A stretch of DNA of 64,000 nt from Faecalimonas sp. (GTDB lineage Bacteria; Bacillota; Clostridia; Lachnospirales; Lachnospiraceae), in NCBI GenBank assembly GCA_029264305.1, contig JARICA010000008.1:124001-188000 (forward strand). The letters run 5' to 3'. The position numbers and the translations under genes were made by a program. A model generated the notes under the pieces. The model was given only the letters and a program-made list of their open reading frames with translations, did no database searches and was not told the DNA's origin. Numbering within the stretch: position 1 is the stretch's first letter; every line of letters starts with the position of its first letter. Positions 29,798 to 39,757 of the stretch are shown here, one piece after another.

Positions 29798-31525
29798 ATG
29801 AAAGTATTCAAAAAGTTACTTGCAGTAACACTTGCTCTAGGAATTACTGTGGGAGCAGGGGTTGCAACTGGTAAGACAACAGAAGTAAAGGCAGCAGAAC
29901 AAGCAAACTTAAAAAGCGTTTTCTCAATTGACGCAGGAAGAAAATATTTTTCTTTAGAGCAATTAAAGACAATTGTAGATAAAGCGTATAAAAATGGTTA
30001 TACTGATGTTCAAGTTTTATTAGGAAATGACGGACTTCGTTTATTATTAAATGATATGTCTTTAAAAGTAAATGGAACAACATATAGCAGTGATGCTGTT
30101 AAAAATGCAATTTTAGCAGGTAATAAATCATACTATGATGATCCAAACGGAAATGTGCTTACACAATCTGAAATGGATAGTCTACTTGCATATGCAAAAG
30201 AAAGAGGAATGAATATTATTCCAGTAATCAACAGCCCTGGACATATGGATGCAATCTTAGTTGCTATGGAAAAATTAGGAATTGAAAACCCACAGTTTGA
30301 AGGTTCTGTACGTACAGTAGACCTTAAAAATGAAAAAGCAATTGCATTTACAAAAGCATTAGTAGCAAAATATGTAAATTATTTTTCAAAATCATGTGAA
30401 ATTTTCAACTTTGGTACAGATGAATATGCAAATGATAAAAATACTGGTGGTTGGGCAAACTTACAGAGAACAGGTTTATATAGAGAATTAGTTAAATATG
30501 TAAATGATTTAGCTAAAATTGTAAAAGATGCAAAAATGACACCAATGTGTTTCAATGATGGTATTTACTATAAGAGTACAGAGAAGTTTGGAACATTTGA
30601 CAAAGATATTATTATTTCATACTGGACATCAGGATGGGGGGGATATGATGTAGCAAAACCTAAGTATTTTGCAGAAAAAGGTCATAAAATCTTAAATACA
30701 AATGACGGTTGGTACTGGGTATTAGGAAACTACAGCAAAGAAGAACATAAAAATGGTTATATCTATGATAGTGCTGTGAAAAACATTAAAGAAAAAAGCT
30801 TTACAGCAGTAACAGGTGCAGCTGAAGGAGATCAACTTTCTCTTATCGGAAGTATGCAGTGTGTATGGTCTGATTATCCATCAGAAAAATATGAAGAAGA
30901 TAAAGTACTTGGTTTAATGGACTTATTCTCTGAAAAACACAGTAACTATTTAGTACGTCCAGCAGATTATACAAAAGTAGATGCAGCTATTGCTAACATT
31001 CCTTCTGATTTAAGTGTGTATACAGAAGAAACTGTAAATGCACTTAACGAAGCAAAAAATGCTGTTGTAAGAAACAAAAGAGTAACAGAACAGAATGTTG
31101 TTGATGGGTATGCAAATGCAATCAATACAGCAATTGATGCTTTAGTTTACAAAACAGCAGATTATACAAAAGTAGATGCAGCTATTGCAAAAGCAAATGC
31201 ATTAAACAAAGCAGATTATAAAGATTTTTCAAAAGTAGAAAAAGCAATTAAAGCAGTAAAACGTGATTTAGATATTACAAAACAGGCTGAAGTAGATGCT
31301 ATGGCAAAAGCTATTGAAGATGCTATTGCGACATTAGAGAAAAAAGCACCTACAGTTAACGGAAACACAAACGGAACAACTGGTGGAAATACAACAACTA
31401 GTGGAACATCTGGAAGTGTTAAGACAGGAGATACAACAAATATGATGTTATGGGTAATGTTATTGGTTGTGTCAGCTGGAGCAGCTGGAGTTTTCTACGT
31501 AAAACAACGTAAAGTAAACAGATAG
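29798..31525 (+). CDS. Wall-anchored compact GH20 beta-N-acetylhexosaminidase with FIVAR repeats
   Basis: FSIDAGRKYFSLEQLKTIVDKAYKNGYTDVQVLLGNDGLR, NSPGHMDAIL, NFGTDEYAND (Asp-Glu pair); tail VKTGDTTNMMLWVM...KQRKVNR. Confidence 0.88.
   Translation: MKVFKKLLAVTLALGITVGAGVATGKTTEVKAAEQANLKSVFSIDAGRKYFSLEQLKTIVDKAYKNGYTDVQVLLGNDGLRLLLNDMSLKVNGTTYSSDAVKNAILAGNKSYYDDPNGNVLTQSEMDSLLAYAKERGMNIIPVINSPGHMDAILVAMEKLGIENPQFEGSVRTVDLKNEKAIAFTKALVAKYVNYFSKSCEIFNFGTDEYANDKNTGGWANLQRTGLYRELVKYVNDLAKIVKDAKMTPMCFNDGIYYKSTEKFGTFDKDIIISYWTSGWGGYDVAKPKYFAEKGHKILNTNDGWYWVLGNYSKEEHKNGYIYDSAVKNIKEKSFTAVTGAAEGDQLSLIGSMQCVWSDYPSEKYEEDKVLGLMDLFSEKHSNYLVRPADYTKVDAAIANIPSDLSVYTEETVNALNEAKNAVVRNKRVTEQNVVDGYANAINTAIDALVYKTADYTKVDAAIAKANALNKADYKDFSKVEKAIKAVKRDLDITKQAEVDAMAKAIEDAIATLEKKAPTVNGNTNGTTGGNTTTSGTSGSVKTGDTTNMMLWVMLLVVSAGAAGVFYVKQRKVNR
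30961..31188 (+). repeat. Exact 33-nt direct repeat marking the FIVAR repeat unit (195-bp period)
   Basis: agcagattatacaaaagtagatgcagctattgc at 30961-30993 and 31156-31188. Confidence 0.85.
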
Positions 31526-31538
31526 AATTAAAATACAG

Positions 31539-31577
31539 AAAAGACGTGGTGATTTTTAACAAAAGCCCACGTCTTTT
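31539..31577 (+). terminator. Rho-independent terminator
   Basis: AAAAGACGTGG / CCACGTCTTTTTTT. Confidence 0.85.
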
Positions 31578-31675
31578 TTTGTGCGTTTTGTGGTATATGC
31601 TATGGTAAGAACATTTGATATAATTAGAAAATAGGTAAAAGTTATGCGAAAAGCAGAAGGGAAAGGTAAAGGTAT

Positions 31676-34600
31676 ATGAAAAAGAAACAAGTAGTAAGTG
31701 GACTACTGTCTGCTGCTATGGTCATGAATGTAGCTTTAGTAGATATGGGACCAGTGCAGGCGGCAACACAGACGAATTTGGCGTTAAACAGACCTGTTAC
31801 AGCAACGAGTTATGAAAGGCCAAATCAAGAGCCGGAAAAGACATCTCCTCAGAAAGCAGTTGATGGAAATTTTGATACAAGATGGGGAACTGCAGAAAAT
31901 AAAGCTGTAAATGAAAGCATCGAAGTGACATTGGATGGAGTTCAGACTGTAAAACAGATCAATGTACATTTTGAAAGAAATGACGCTGAACAGAATATTA
32001 AAAAATTTAAAGTCGAAATTAAAAATGAGAAGAATCAGTATGAAGAAGTATATAAGAATAGTGGGGAAAGAGCTAAAGGTTTAGAAATTATTAAATTGAA
32101 AACTGCGAAAAAAGCTAAAACTGTTAAAGTAACAATTTTAGATGCTGACGGTGGCCCATTGAAGTGGTTAAATGTTGGAATTCGAGAAATTGAAGTGTTT
32201 GAAAATGAACAAAAGGACATTGTGACTACACAAAATGTAAATCATGTAAAATCAGCAGAAATGGTTGCATCTAGTGTGGAAAAGGATAGCAATGGAAAAC
32301 CACATCCATCATTGGTAGAAACAAATGCAAATGATGGGAAAGAGAATACTCGTTGGGCTAGTGATTATACGGAAGTAAACAAACAGAGCTTAACAGCGAA
32401 ATTTTCAAATCCTACTAGTGTAAAACATGTACGTGTTCGTTTCCATAAGAGAGATGTAAATCCTGGAGATTCTAATGTAGAACAATTTAAGTTGAAATAT
32501 AAAGATATTAATGGAGAAGAAAAGGAAGCAAAACAGGTTTCGGTTTCAAAGTTAGGTGATAATAGAGGATATGCAACTGAGGTAGATATTGTTTTAGAGA
32601 ATCCAATCGTTGCACAAGAATTGAAAATTAGTGATTTTGTTGCAAATGCAAAAGATTATAATAATATCAGTGTTGTAGAATTTGAAGCATACTCTAACCA
32701 ACAGTCTCAAAAACCTTCAGGAAATACATTGGATAGTGTTATTGCAAGCTTAAAAGGTGGAAATGTAGAGAAAGATGTAACACAGTTTGCATTACCACAA
32801 GTGCCAGAAGGATTTAAAATTGAACTTAATGGTGCTGACTTTGAACAGATTATTGCTAAAAATGGAAAAGTACAACATCCATTAACAGATAAATTAGTGA
32901 AAGTTTCTTTTAAAGTAACTGACAATAAAGGAAACTCAAAAGTTACAGGGGATTATGATTACACTGTAAAAGGACTACATGAAAAAGTAAATGGAAAGAA
33001 TGCAAAACCAGTTGTTATTCCAGAAATTCAAGAATGGTATTCTAATTCTGATAAAAAAATTAGCACAAACAGTTTGACAAAGGTAGTTTACAACGATGAA
33101 AAATTAAAACCAATTGTAGACGAATTTGTAAAAGACTACAAAGACTTTTCTGGAAAAACATTAACAGTTTCAAAAGGAACAGAAGAAAAAAATGCATTTA
33201 ACTTTAAGTTGCAAGCTCCAGATGAACTTCTTGGAGAAGAAGGCTACAAAATGGACATTAAAGAAGATCGTATCAATGTAGATTCTGTTAGCATAACAGG
33301 AAATATGTATGGTATGCAGACTATTTTGCAGATGTACAAAGAAAATGCAAACGAATATAAAGTAGGACAGATGAGAGATTATCCTCGTTATCAAACACGT
33401 GGATTATTGCTTGACGTAGCAAGAAAACCAGTTTCTTTGGAAATGATGAAAGAAATCACAAGAACAATGCGTTATTACAAAATGAATGACTTCCAAGCTC
33501 ATTTATCAGATAACTATATTTTCTTGGAACAGTATGGTAATGGAGCAAAAGAAAACGAAGCGTTTAAAGCATATGAAGCATTCCGTTTGGAATCAGGTTT
33601 GAAAAATGCAAAAGGAGAATCTCCAACAGCAAAAGACTATTCTATTTCAAAGGAACAATTCAAAAAATTCATTCAAGAAGAACGTGCGTTAGGAATGAAA
33701 GTTGTTCCTGAAATTGATGTACCTGCACATGCTACATCATTTACAAAAGTATGGCCAGAATTAATGGTGAAAAATAAGGTTTCTTCGCTAAAAGGAGATA
33801 GACCGTTAGTTGACCACTTTGATTTAACAAAACCTGAAGCAACAAAGAAGATTGAACAAATTTTTGATGATTATACAAAAGGAAGTAATCCAACTTTTGA
33901 TGATAAAACAACAGTACACATTGGTGCCGACGAATTCTTATATAGTTATAAACACTATAGAAAATTTGTAAATGAATTTGTGCCGTATGTGAAAAAGACA
34001 AACCCAGTTCGTATGTGGGGTGGATTAAGTTGGATTAAAGACAATCCAATAACTCCGATTGAGAAAGATGCGATCGATAATGTTGAGATGAATTTATGGT
34101 CAAAGGATTGGGCAGACGGTAAGGAAATGTATGATATGGGCTATAAATTAATCAATACAATTGATAGTTATGGCTATATGGTACCAAACGGAACGTTTAA
34201 TCAAGGTGCTTATGGGGATTTGCTTAATGTAAATAGTGTGTTTAATGGTTTTGAACCGAATAAAGTTTTTATGAAGAATGGACAATCATACAATGTTCCT
34301 TCAGGGGACGATCAGATGCTCGGAGCAGCATTTGCCATTTGGAATGATAATATCGATAAATCTGCTTCAGGTTTAACAGAATCTGATTTATATTGGAGAT
34401 TCTTTAATGCATTACCATTCTATGCAGAAAAAACATGGGCAGCTACAGGAAAAGAAAAAGAAACTGCGGATAAATTAGCAAAACTTGCACAGGACAAAGG
34501 AACAGGTCCAAATACAAACCCATATTATCAAGAAGATAAAAAAGGTGATAATTACGCAGAATATAAATTCGAAAACAACCTAAATGATACTTCTGCAAAC

Positions 34601-36268
34601 AAACGTGATTTAAAAAATGGTAAAAATGCAGAAGTACAAAATGGAAAATTACATTTAAAAGATAAAGAAAGTTATGTAACATCTCCTGTGGAACAGTTAG
34701 GAAATGGAAATGCTCTTTCTTTTGATATTAAATTAAACAAACCTTCAAAACCAGGAGATATTCTTTTTGAAGAAACAGCACCATACGGAACTCATGATAT
34801 TCGTGTAATGGACAATGGAAAACTTGGATTTACAAGAGAATTATATGATTACTACTTTGATTATGAACTTCCAGTAGGAAAACAAGTGAAACTTCAGATT
34901 GTAGTTACACAACAAAAAGCAAAATTATATGTAGACGGACAGTTTGTAAGCGATGCAAAAGGAAGATTCTTCCATAATAACATGGTGAAGAAAGATAATA
35001 TTTCAAATGCAACATTTGCTCTTCCATTAGAAAGAATTGGTTCGAAAACAGATTCTATTGAAGCTGAAATTGATAATGTTTTAGTTACAACAGCACCTGT
35101 AGAAAAAGATGAATATAACAAAGCAGCATGGACAGGAAAAACAAATTCAGAAACAAAAAATGGTGGAGAAAAAGAGGGCGAACTTACAAAAGCATTTGAT
35201 AAAAAATCAAATACACACTGGCATTCAAATTGGAAAGGTGCTACAGATAAAGTTGAAGATGTAAATGGTAAAAAAGGAAATCATGATAAAATTTGGGCTG
35301 AAATTGATTTCCACAAAGGATATACAATTAACCAGTTCTCATTCACACCAAGAACAGATTCGAAGAGTGGTTATGTAACAAGAGCTTCATTATATGTGAA
35401 GAATTCTGCAGATGGTCAGTGGAAAGAAGTTGCAAAAGATCAAAAATTTGCAAATGATGGTTCAAAGAAAACATTTAATTTCCCAACACAAGAAGTGTTT
35501 GGAGTGAAATTTGAAGCAACACAGTCAAGTGACGGATGGGTAACTGTATCAGAATTTGACATGGCAAATGCACCTCAAAGAATGTGTACTGTATTTGTAC
35601 AAGCTGAAGAAGGTGGTAAAGTAGAAGGAAATAAAGAAGTTGCTTTAGGAGAAAATGCAACTGTAACAGCAACAGCAAATGCAGGTTACAGATTTGCAGG
35701 ATGGTATCGTTCAAATGGAGAAAAAGTTTCTGATGAAGCAAAATACACATTTAAGGTAACAGATAATACTGCATTAACTGCTAAATTTGAAAAAACAGAT
35801 GCACCTGTTGATCCAGAAACAAAATATACAGTAGCAGTACAGACAGCAGATGAAACAATGGGAACAGTTTCAGGTGCAGGAGAATTCAACAAAGGAGATA
35901 ATGCAACTGTAACAGCAAAAGCAAAAGAAGGATATAAGTTTGTTAACTGGACGGTAGATGGAGTTGAAGTTAGTACAGAAGCAACATATACATTTGAAGT
36001 AACAAAAAATGTAAGTTTGATTGCTAACTTTGAAAAAGTAGGAGAAGAAAAACCGGAAAAACCAGAAAATCCAGATAATAATAAACCGGTAAACCCAGAT
36101 AACAAACCAGGAACACCAGATAACAAACCGGCAAAACCAAATAATAAACCGGCAACATCTACTAATAAACCTGTTAAAACAGGTGATGAAGCACCAGTTC
36201 TTCCATTAGCAGCAACAATGGCAGGATTAGGAGCAGCAATTGCACTTTTATTCAAAAAAAGAAAATAA
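31676..36268 (+). CDS. Wall-anchored multidomain GH20 beta-N-acetylhexosaminidase
   Basis: Two N-terminal F5/8C-like domains (DGNFDTRWGT, DGKENTRWAS); GH20: RGLLLDVARKPVSLEMMKEI, VPEIDVPAHATSF, VHIGADEFLYS; LamG-like and F5/8C (SNTHWHSNW) modules; two Bacterial_repeat modules; tail VKTGDEAPVLPLA...FKKRK. Confidence 0.92.
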   Translation: MKKKQVVSGLLSAAMVMNVALVDMGPVQAATQTNLALNRPVTATSYERPNQEPEKTSPQKAVDGNFDTRWGTAENKAVNESIEVTLDGVQTVKQINVHFERNDAEQNIKKFKVEIKNEKNQYEEVYKNSGERAKGLEIIKLKTAKKAKTVKVTILDADGGPLKWLNVGIREIEVFENEQKDIVTTQNVNHVKSAEMVASSVEKDSNGKPHPSLVETNANDGKENTRWASDYTEVNKQSLTAKFSNPTSVKHVRVRFHKRDVNPGDSNVEQFKLKYKDINGEEKEAKQVSVSKLGDNRGYATEVDIVLENPIVAQELKISDFVANAKDYNNISVVEFEAYSNQQSQKPSGNTLDSVIASLKGGNVEKDVTQFALPQVPEGFKIELNGADFEQIIAKNGKVQHPLTDKLVKVSFKVTDNKGNSKVTGDYDYTVKGLHEKVNGKNAKPVVIPEIQEWYSNSDKKISTNSLTKVVYNDEKLKPIVDEFVKDYKDFSGKTLTVSKGTEEKNAFNFKLQAPDELLGEEGYKMDIKEDRINVDSVSITGNMYGMQTILQMYKENANEYKVGQMRDYPRYQTRGLLLDVARKPVSLEMMKEITRTMRYYKMNDFQAHLSDNYIFLEQYGNGAKENEAFKAYEAFRLESGLKNAKGESPTAKDYSISKEQFKKFIQEERALGMKVVPEIDVPAHATSFTKVWPELMVKNKVSSLKGDRPLVDHFDLTKPEATKKIEQIFDDYTKGSNPTFDDKTTVHIGADEFLYSYKHYRKFVNEFVPYVKKTNPVRMWGGLSWIKDNPITPIEKDAIDNVEMNLWSKDWADGKEMYDMGYKLINTIDSYGYMVPNGTFNQGAYGDLLNVNSVFNGFEPNKVFMKNGQSYNVPSGDDQMLGAAFAIWNDNIDKSASGLTESDLYWRFFNALPFYAEKTWAATGKEKETADKLAKLAQDKGTGPNTNPYYQEDKKGDNYAEYKFENNLNDTSANKRDLKNGKNAEVQNGKLHLKDKESYVTSPVEQLGNGNALSFDIKLNKPSKPGDILFEETAPYGTHDIRVMDNGKLGFTRELYDYYFDYELPVGKQVKLQIVVTQQKAKLYVDGQFVSDAKGRFFHNNMVKKDNISNATFALPLERIGSKTDSIEAEIDNVLVTTAPVEKDEYNKAAWTGKTNSETKNGGEKEGELTKAFDKKSNTHWHSNWKGATDKVEDVNGKKGNHDKIWAEIDFHKGYTINQFSFTPRTDSKSGYVTRASLYVKNSADGQWKEVAKDQKFANDGSKKTFNFPTQEVFGVKFEATQSSDGWVTVSEFDMANAPQRMCTVFVQAEEGGKVEGNKEVALGENATVTATANAGYRFAGWYRSNGEKVSDEAKYTFKVTDNTALTAKFEKTDAPVDPETKYTVAVQTADETMGTVSGAGEFNKGDNATVTAKAKEGYKFVNWTVDGVEVSTEATYTFEVTKNVSLIANFEKVGEEKPEKPENPDNNKPVNPDNKPGTPDNKPAKPNNKPATSTNKPVKTGDEAPVLPLAATMAGLGAAIALLFKKRK
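36040..36180 (+). repeat. Low-complexity wall-spanning Pro/Asn/Lys repeat (NPDNKPxxPDNKP)
   Basis: KPENPDNNKPVNPDNKPGTPDNKPAKPNNKPATSTNKP encoded by degenerate ccagataacaaacc repeats. Confidence 0.75.
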
Positions 36269-36283
36269 AGTAAGGAGAGGGAA

Positions 36284-39200
36284 ATGAAGAATCGAGTAAT
36301 TAAAAAATTATTATGCTCGGTACTTGCGTTTGGGATGATTGTCCCAAACGCTTTTCCTGTTTATGCCGAAGAAGCGGCAAAAACAGATTTAACAGCCGAG
36401 TTAAAAGATTATTGGAATTTTGATTCCTTGACAAGTAATCAAGGAGAAAAAACAACTGCAACAGTGCATGGAAATGCTAACATTGTAGAAAGTGGAGATA
36501 AAACATTTGGGAAAGTACTTCGATTTGGTGGGGGTGCAGACAATTATTTAAGATTAGACAACTACATCAACACAGGAAGTGGTTCTACATCATTTTCTAT
36601 GTGGTATCGTTACGATACTACTATTACAGGTGATGATGCAAATAAGGCTACCGTTTTATTGCAACATGAAGGAGAAGGTCGTTCTTTACTAACTTTACAG
36701 GGAGATGGAAAATACAATACATTTATTAATAAACAGAATGTAACTTCTAAAAATGTTGTGGAAAAAGGACAGTGGCAACATATTGTTGTAACCTTTGATC
36801 AGAGTGCAAAAAAAGTTAAATATTATATTAACGGAGAAAAAGATAGTGAACAAGCACTTGGAAATGAAGTGGTGAACAAAGTTTTACCATTGCGGTTAGG
36901 TGCACATAAAACACCGGGGACTACTGATCCTCATGCGATGCGTGGTGATGTAGATGAATTCCGTGTATATAATAAAGCGTTGACAGATGCGGAAGCAAAA
37001 GCTTTATATGATGAAAAAGCTCCAAAAGTAGATGATGTGAAATTGACAGTAGATTTGAACAAGGTAAATCAGACAATCGAACCAGAAACTATTTTTGGTA
37101 TTAATCATCGTTATGCTTTTAATGGTTATGGAACATTTGATTCTGAAAAAATGAAAATCAAAGATGATTTCAAATCGTTATATGAACAAGCAGGATTTGG
37201 TTCTATTCGTTATCCAGGAGGAACGATTTCAAACTTGTTTAACTGGAAGACAACTTTAGGAAGCAAAGAAAACCGTAAAAAACAAATTCATGGTTTTTAT
37301 AATAATCAGAATCAAAATGGTATTGAACCAAACTTTGGTATTAAAGAAATAGGCGATTTTGCAGATGAAGTGAATTCGGAAATTGTTTATGTATATAGTT
37401 TGGGACGCGGTAATGCTATGGATGCTGCAGATTTAGTAGAATATCTGAATGCAAAAGTTGGCACAAATCCAAATGGCGGAATTGATTGGGCACAAGTTCG
37501 TGCAAAAAATGGACATAAAGACCCTTACAATGTACGTTATTTTGAAATCGGAAATGAAATGCAGCAGGCTTATGGAAAAGATGCTGACGGTACAACATCA
37601 CAAGGATATTGGACACAATATGTAGAAGGTGGAGCAGAAAAAGCATACACAGAAGGTGGAGTTGCAAAATTTGTACAAAGATATGCTGTTGATGAAGAAA
37701 ACTGGAATAAAGTTGCATCAAGAACAGATGGAAAACCAAATTTAGTTAGATATTTACGATACGCAAATGTAAACCCTGGAAAGATGGAAAACGGGAAAAT
37801 TGTTGCTGATCCTGAATTTAAGGCAGTAAATGATGGAGTACAGGTTTATGTCGGAGTAGATGGAAAATTAACAGAATGGAAAGTGGTAAACTCTTTTGAA
37901 AATTCAAAGGAAAATGATACACATTGTGTTGTAGATTATAGTACAGGTGCTATCCATTTTGGTGATGGAAAACATGGTAAGATACCAGAAGCTAATCAAA
38001 ACGTATATGCAACTTATAGTGTAAAGAGAGAAGGTTTCATTGACGTATCAAAAGCAATTAAAAATACGACAAACAAAATCAATGAAATTGAAGGAACAAA
38101 ACATAAAGCAAACGTATATACAAGTTATGAATCAAAAGGATTCATTCAGCATATGAATGATTTACATGCCAATGATTGGTATGACGGAATGACAATTCAT
38201 CCATATTCAGGTACAGTACAAGGAAATACTGCGGAAGCATTTTATGATGACGCGATGAAAAAAGCAGAAACAAAAGGTGTGGATCATGTAAAAGATTATG
38301 TAAAAATGTTACCTGAAGGAAAAGTACCTGTCATTAGTGAGTATGGTATTTTCAGAAATACACAACCACAAGTGCGTTCTCAAACACATGCGGTATATAT
38401 TGCAAAAGTATTAATGGAATATGTGAAATTGGGAAGCCCATATATTCAGAAACATTGTTTGGCTGACTGGTATAGTTCTGGTGGAGATTCACTTGGACCA
38501 ACTCAGCAGGCAGTTATCCAAGTTGTTCCACAGACAAATGCAAATACAGGAACAGGAGAGGGAGAATTTAAGTTTTTCTCAACTCCATCAGCTCGTGTGT
38601 TTGAAATGTTAAATGGGGGATTTGGAGAAAAAGTTGTAGATGCACAGTTTGATGTTGTGCCAACAATGAGCAATGGGGTAAAAATGTTATCAGCTCTTGC
38701 AAGTAAAGATAATAGTGGAAATATTTATGTAGCGATGGTGAATGTTGATCGCAAAAATGACCGCAACGTTGTATTAAACATACCAAATTATAATTTAGCA
38801 GGACATAAAATTGAATTACAAACATTGAGTTCAAAAACAATTACAGATGAGAACACATTGGCGAACCCAGAAACTGTAAAAGTGAATAGAACAAATATGG
38901 TGGCTACAGAAACTCAAAGTATTACTGTACCAAAACACTCATTTGTTGTGGCAAAAATTTGTAGTAATGTAAATAAAACAGCTCTTCAGAAAAAAGTTGA
39001 TGAAATTAATACATTAAATAAAGCAAACTATACTAATTTTGCTTCTGTAGAAACAGTATTAAATAAAGCAAAAACAGTTTTAGAGAATTCCTCTGCTACA
39101 CAAGATGAAGTAGATAGAATGCTTAAAGAACTAACAGACGCTCAAGCAAAACTTACTTTGAAAAAAGCAAACTATGCAAAAGTGGATGAAGCAATAAAGA

Positions 39201-39757
39201 AAGCAAATGCATTAAACAAAGATGATTTTGTTGATTTTAGCGAAGTAGAGAAAGCTTTAAATGCCGTTGTACGTGATTTAGATATTACAAAACAGGCGGA
39301 AGTAGATGGAATGGCTAAAGCCATTGAAGAAGCTATTAAAGGTTTAACAAATAAGCCAGCACCTAAACCAGAAAAACCTTCTAAGGAAGCGTTGGAAAAT
39401 GCTTTGATGGAAGCGAAAAAGTTAAATGGAAAAGATTATAAGGAAGATGGTTGGAAGGTATTTGTAAATGCATTAGAAGTTGCACAGTCAGTATATGAAA
39501 ATGAAGATGCAACAGAACAAGAAATTGCAGATGCAGTAAAACAATTAAAAGATGCTCAAAATAAACTTGTAAAAGTAGAAGTAGAAAAGCCAGAAGAGAC
39601 ACAGAAACCACAAAAACCAGATAAGAAACCAAATAATGAGCAGCATGACAAAACAGATACAACAAGTAAGCCAGTGAAAACAGGAGATACAGCACCGATA
39701 CTTCCATTGATGATTATGGGACTTGGAGCAGTCTTAGTTGTATTAAAAAAACACTAA
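36284..39757 (+). CDS. Wall-anchored LamG + clan GH-A (GH51/GH79/arabinofuranosidase-like) glycoside hydrolase with FIVAR repeats
   Basis: LamG DYWNFDSL...MWYRYD...DEFRVYNKALTDAEAKALY; GSIRYPGGTISNLFNWK; YFEIGNEMQQAYG (candidate acid/base); VPVISEYGIFRNT (candidate nucleophile); tail VKTGDTAPILPLM...KKH. Confidence 0.75.
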   Translation: MKNRVIKKLLCSVLAFGMIVPNAFPVYAEEAAKTDLTAELKDYWNFDSLTSNQGEKTTATVHGNANIVESGDKTFGKVLRFGGGADNYLRLDNYINTGSGSTSFSMWYRYDTTITGDDANKATVLLQHEGEGRSLLTLQGDGKYNTFINKQNVTSKNVVEKGQWQHIVVTFDQSAKKVKYYINGEKDSEQALGNEVVNKVLPLRLGAHKTPGTTDPHAMRGDVDEFRVYNKALTDAEAKALYDEKAPKVDDVKLTVDLNKVNQTIEPETIFGINHRYAFNGYGTFDSEKMKIKDDFKSLYEQAGFGSIRYPGGTISNLFNWKTTLGSKENRKKQIHGFYNNQNQNGIEPNFGIKEIGDFADEVNSEIVYVYSLGRGNAMDAADLVEYLNAKVGTNPNGGIDWAQVRAKNGHKDPYNVRYFEIGNEMQQAYGKDADGTTSQGYWTQYVEGGAEKAYTEGGVAKFVQRYAVDEENWNKVASRTDGKPNLVRYLRYANVNPGKMENGKIVADPEFKAVNDGVQVYVGVDGKLTEWKVVNSFENSKENDTHCVVDYSTGAIHFGDGKHGKIPEANQNVYATYSVKREGFIDVSKAIKNTTNKINEIEGTKHKANVYTSYESKGFIQHMNDLHANDWYDGMTIHPYSGTVQGNTAEAFYDDAMKKAETKGVDHVKDYVKMLPEGKVPVISEYGIFRNTQPQVRSQTHAVYIAKVLMEYVKLGSPYIQKHCLADWYSSGGDSLGPTQQAVIQVVPQTNANTGTGEGEFKFFSTPSARVFEMLNGGFGEKVVDAQFDVVPTMSNGVKMLSALASKDNSGNIYVAMVNVDRKNDRNVVLNIPNYNLAGHKIELQTLSSKTITDENTLANPETVKVNRTNMVATETQSITVPKHSFVVAKICSNVNKTALQKKVDEINTLNKANYTNFASVETVLNKAKTVLENSSATQDEVDRMLKELTDAQAKLTLKKANYAKVDEAIKKANALNKDDFVDFSEVEKALNAVVRDLDITKQAEVDGMAKAIEEAIKGLTNKPAPKPEKPSKEALENALMEAKKLNGKDYKEDGWKVFVNALEVAQSVYENEDATEQEIADAVKQLKDAQNKLVKVEVEKPEETQKPQKPDKKPNNEQHDKTDTTSKPVKTGDTAPILPLMIMGLGAVLVVLKKH

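Noticed and set aside
36040-36180. Short degenerate DNA repeats resembling a repeat array
   Set aside because: They are in frame and encode a Pro/Asn/Lys wall-spanning linker; no unique spacers, so not CRISPR.
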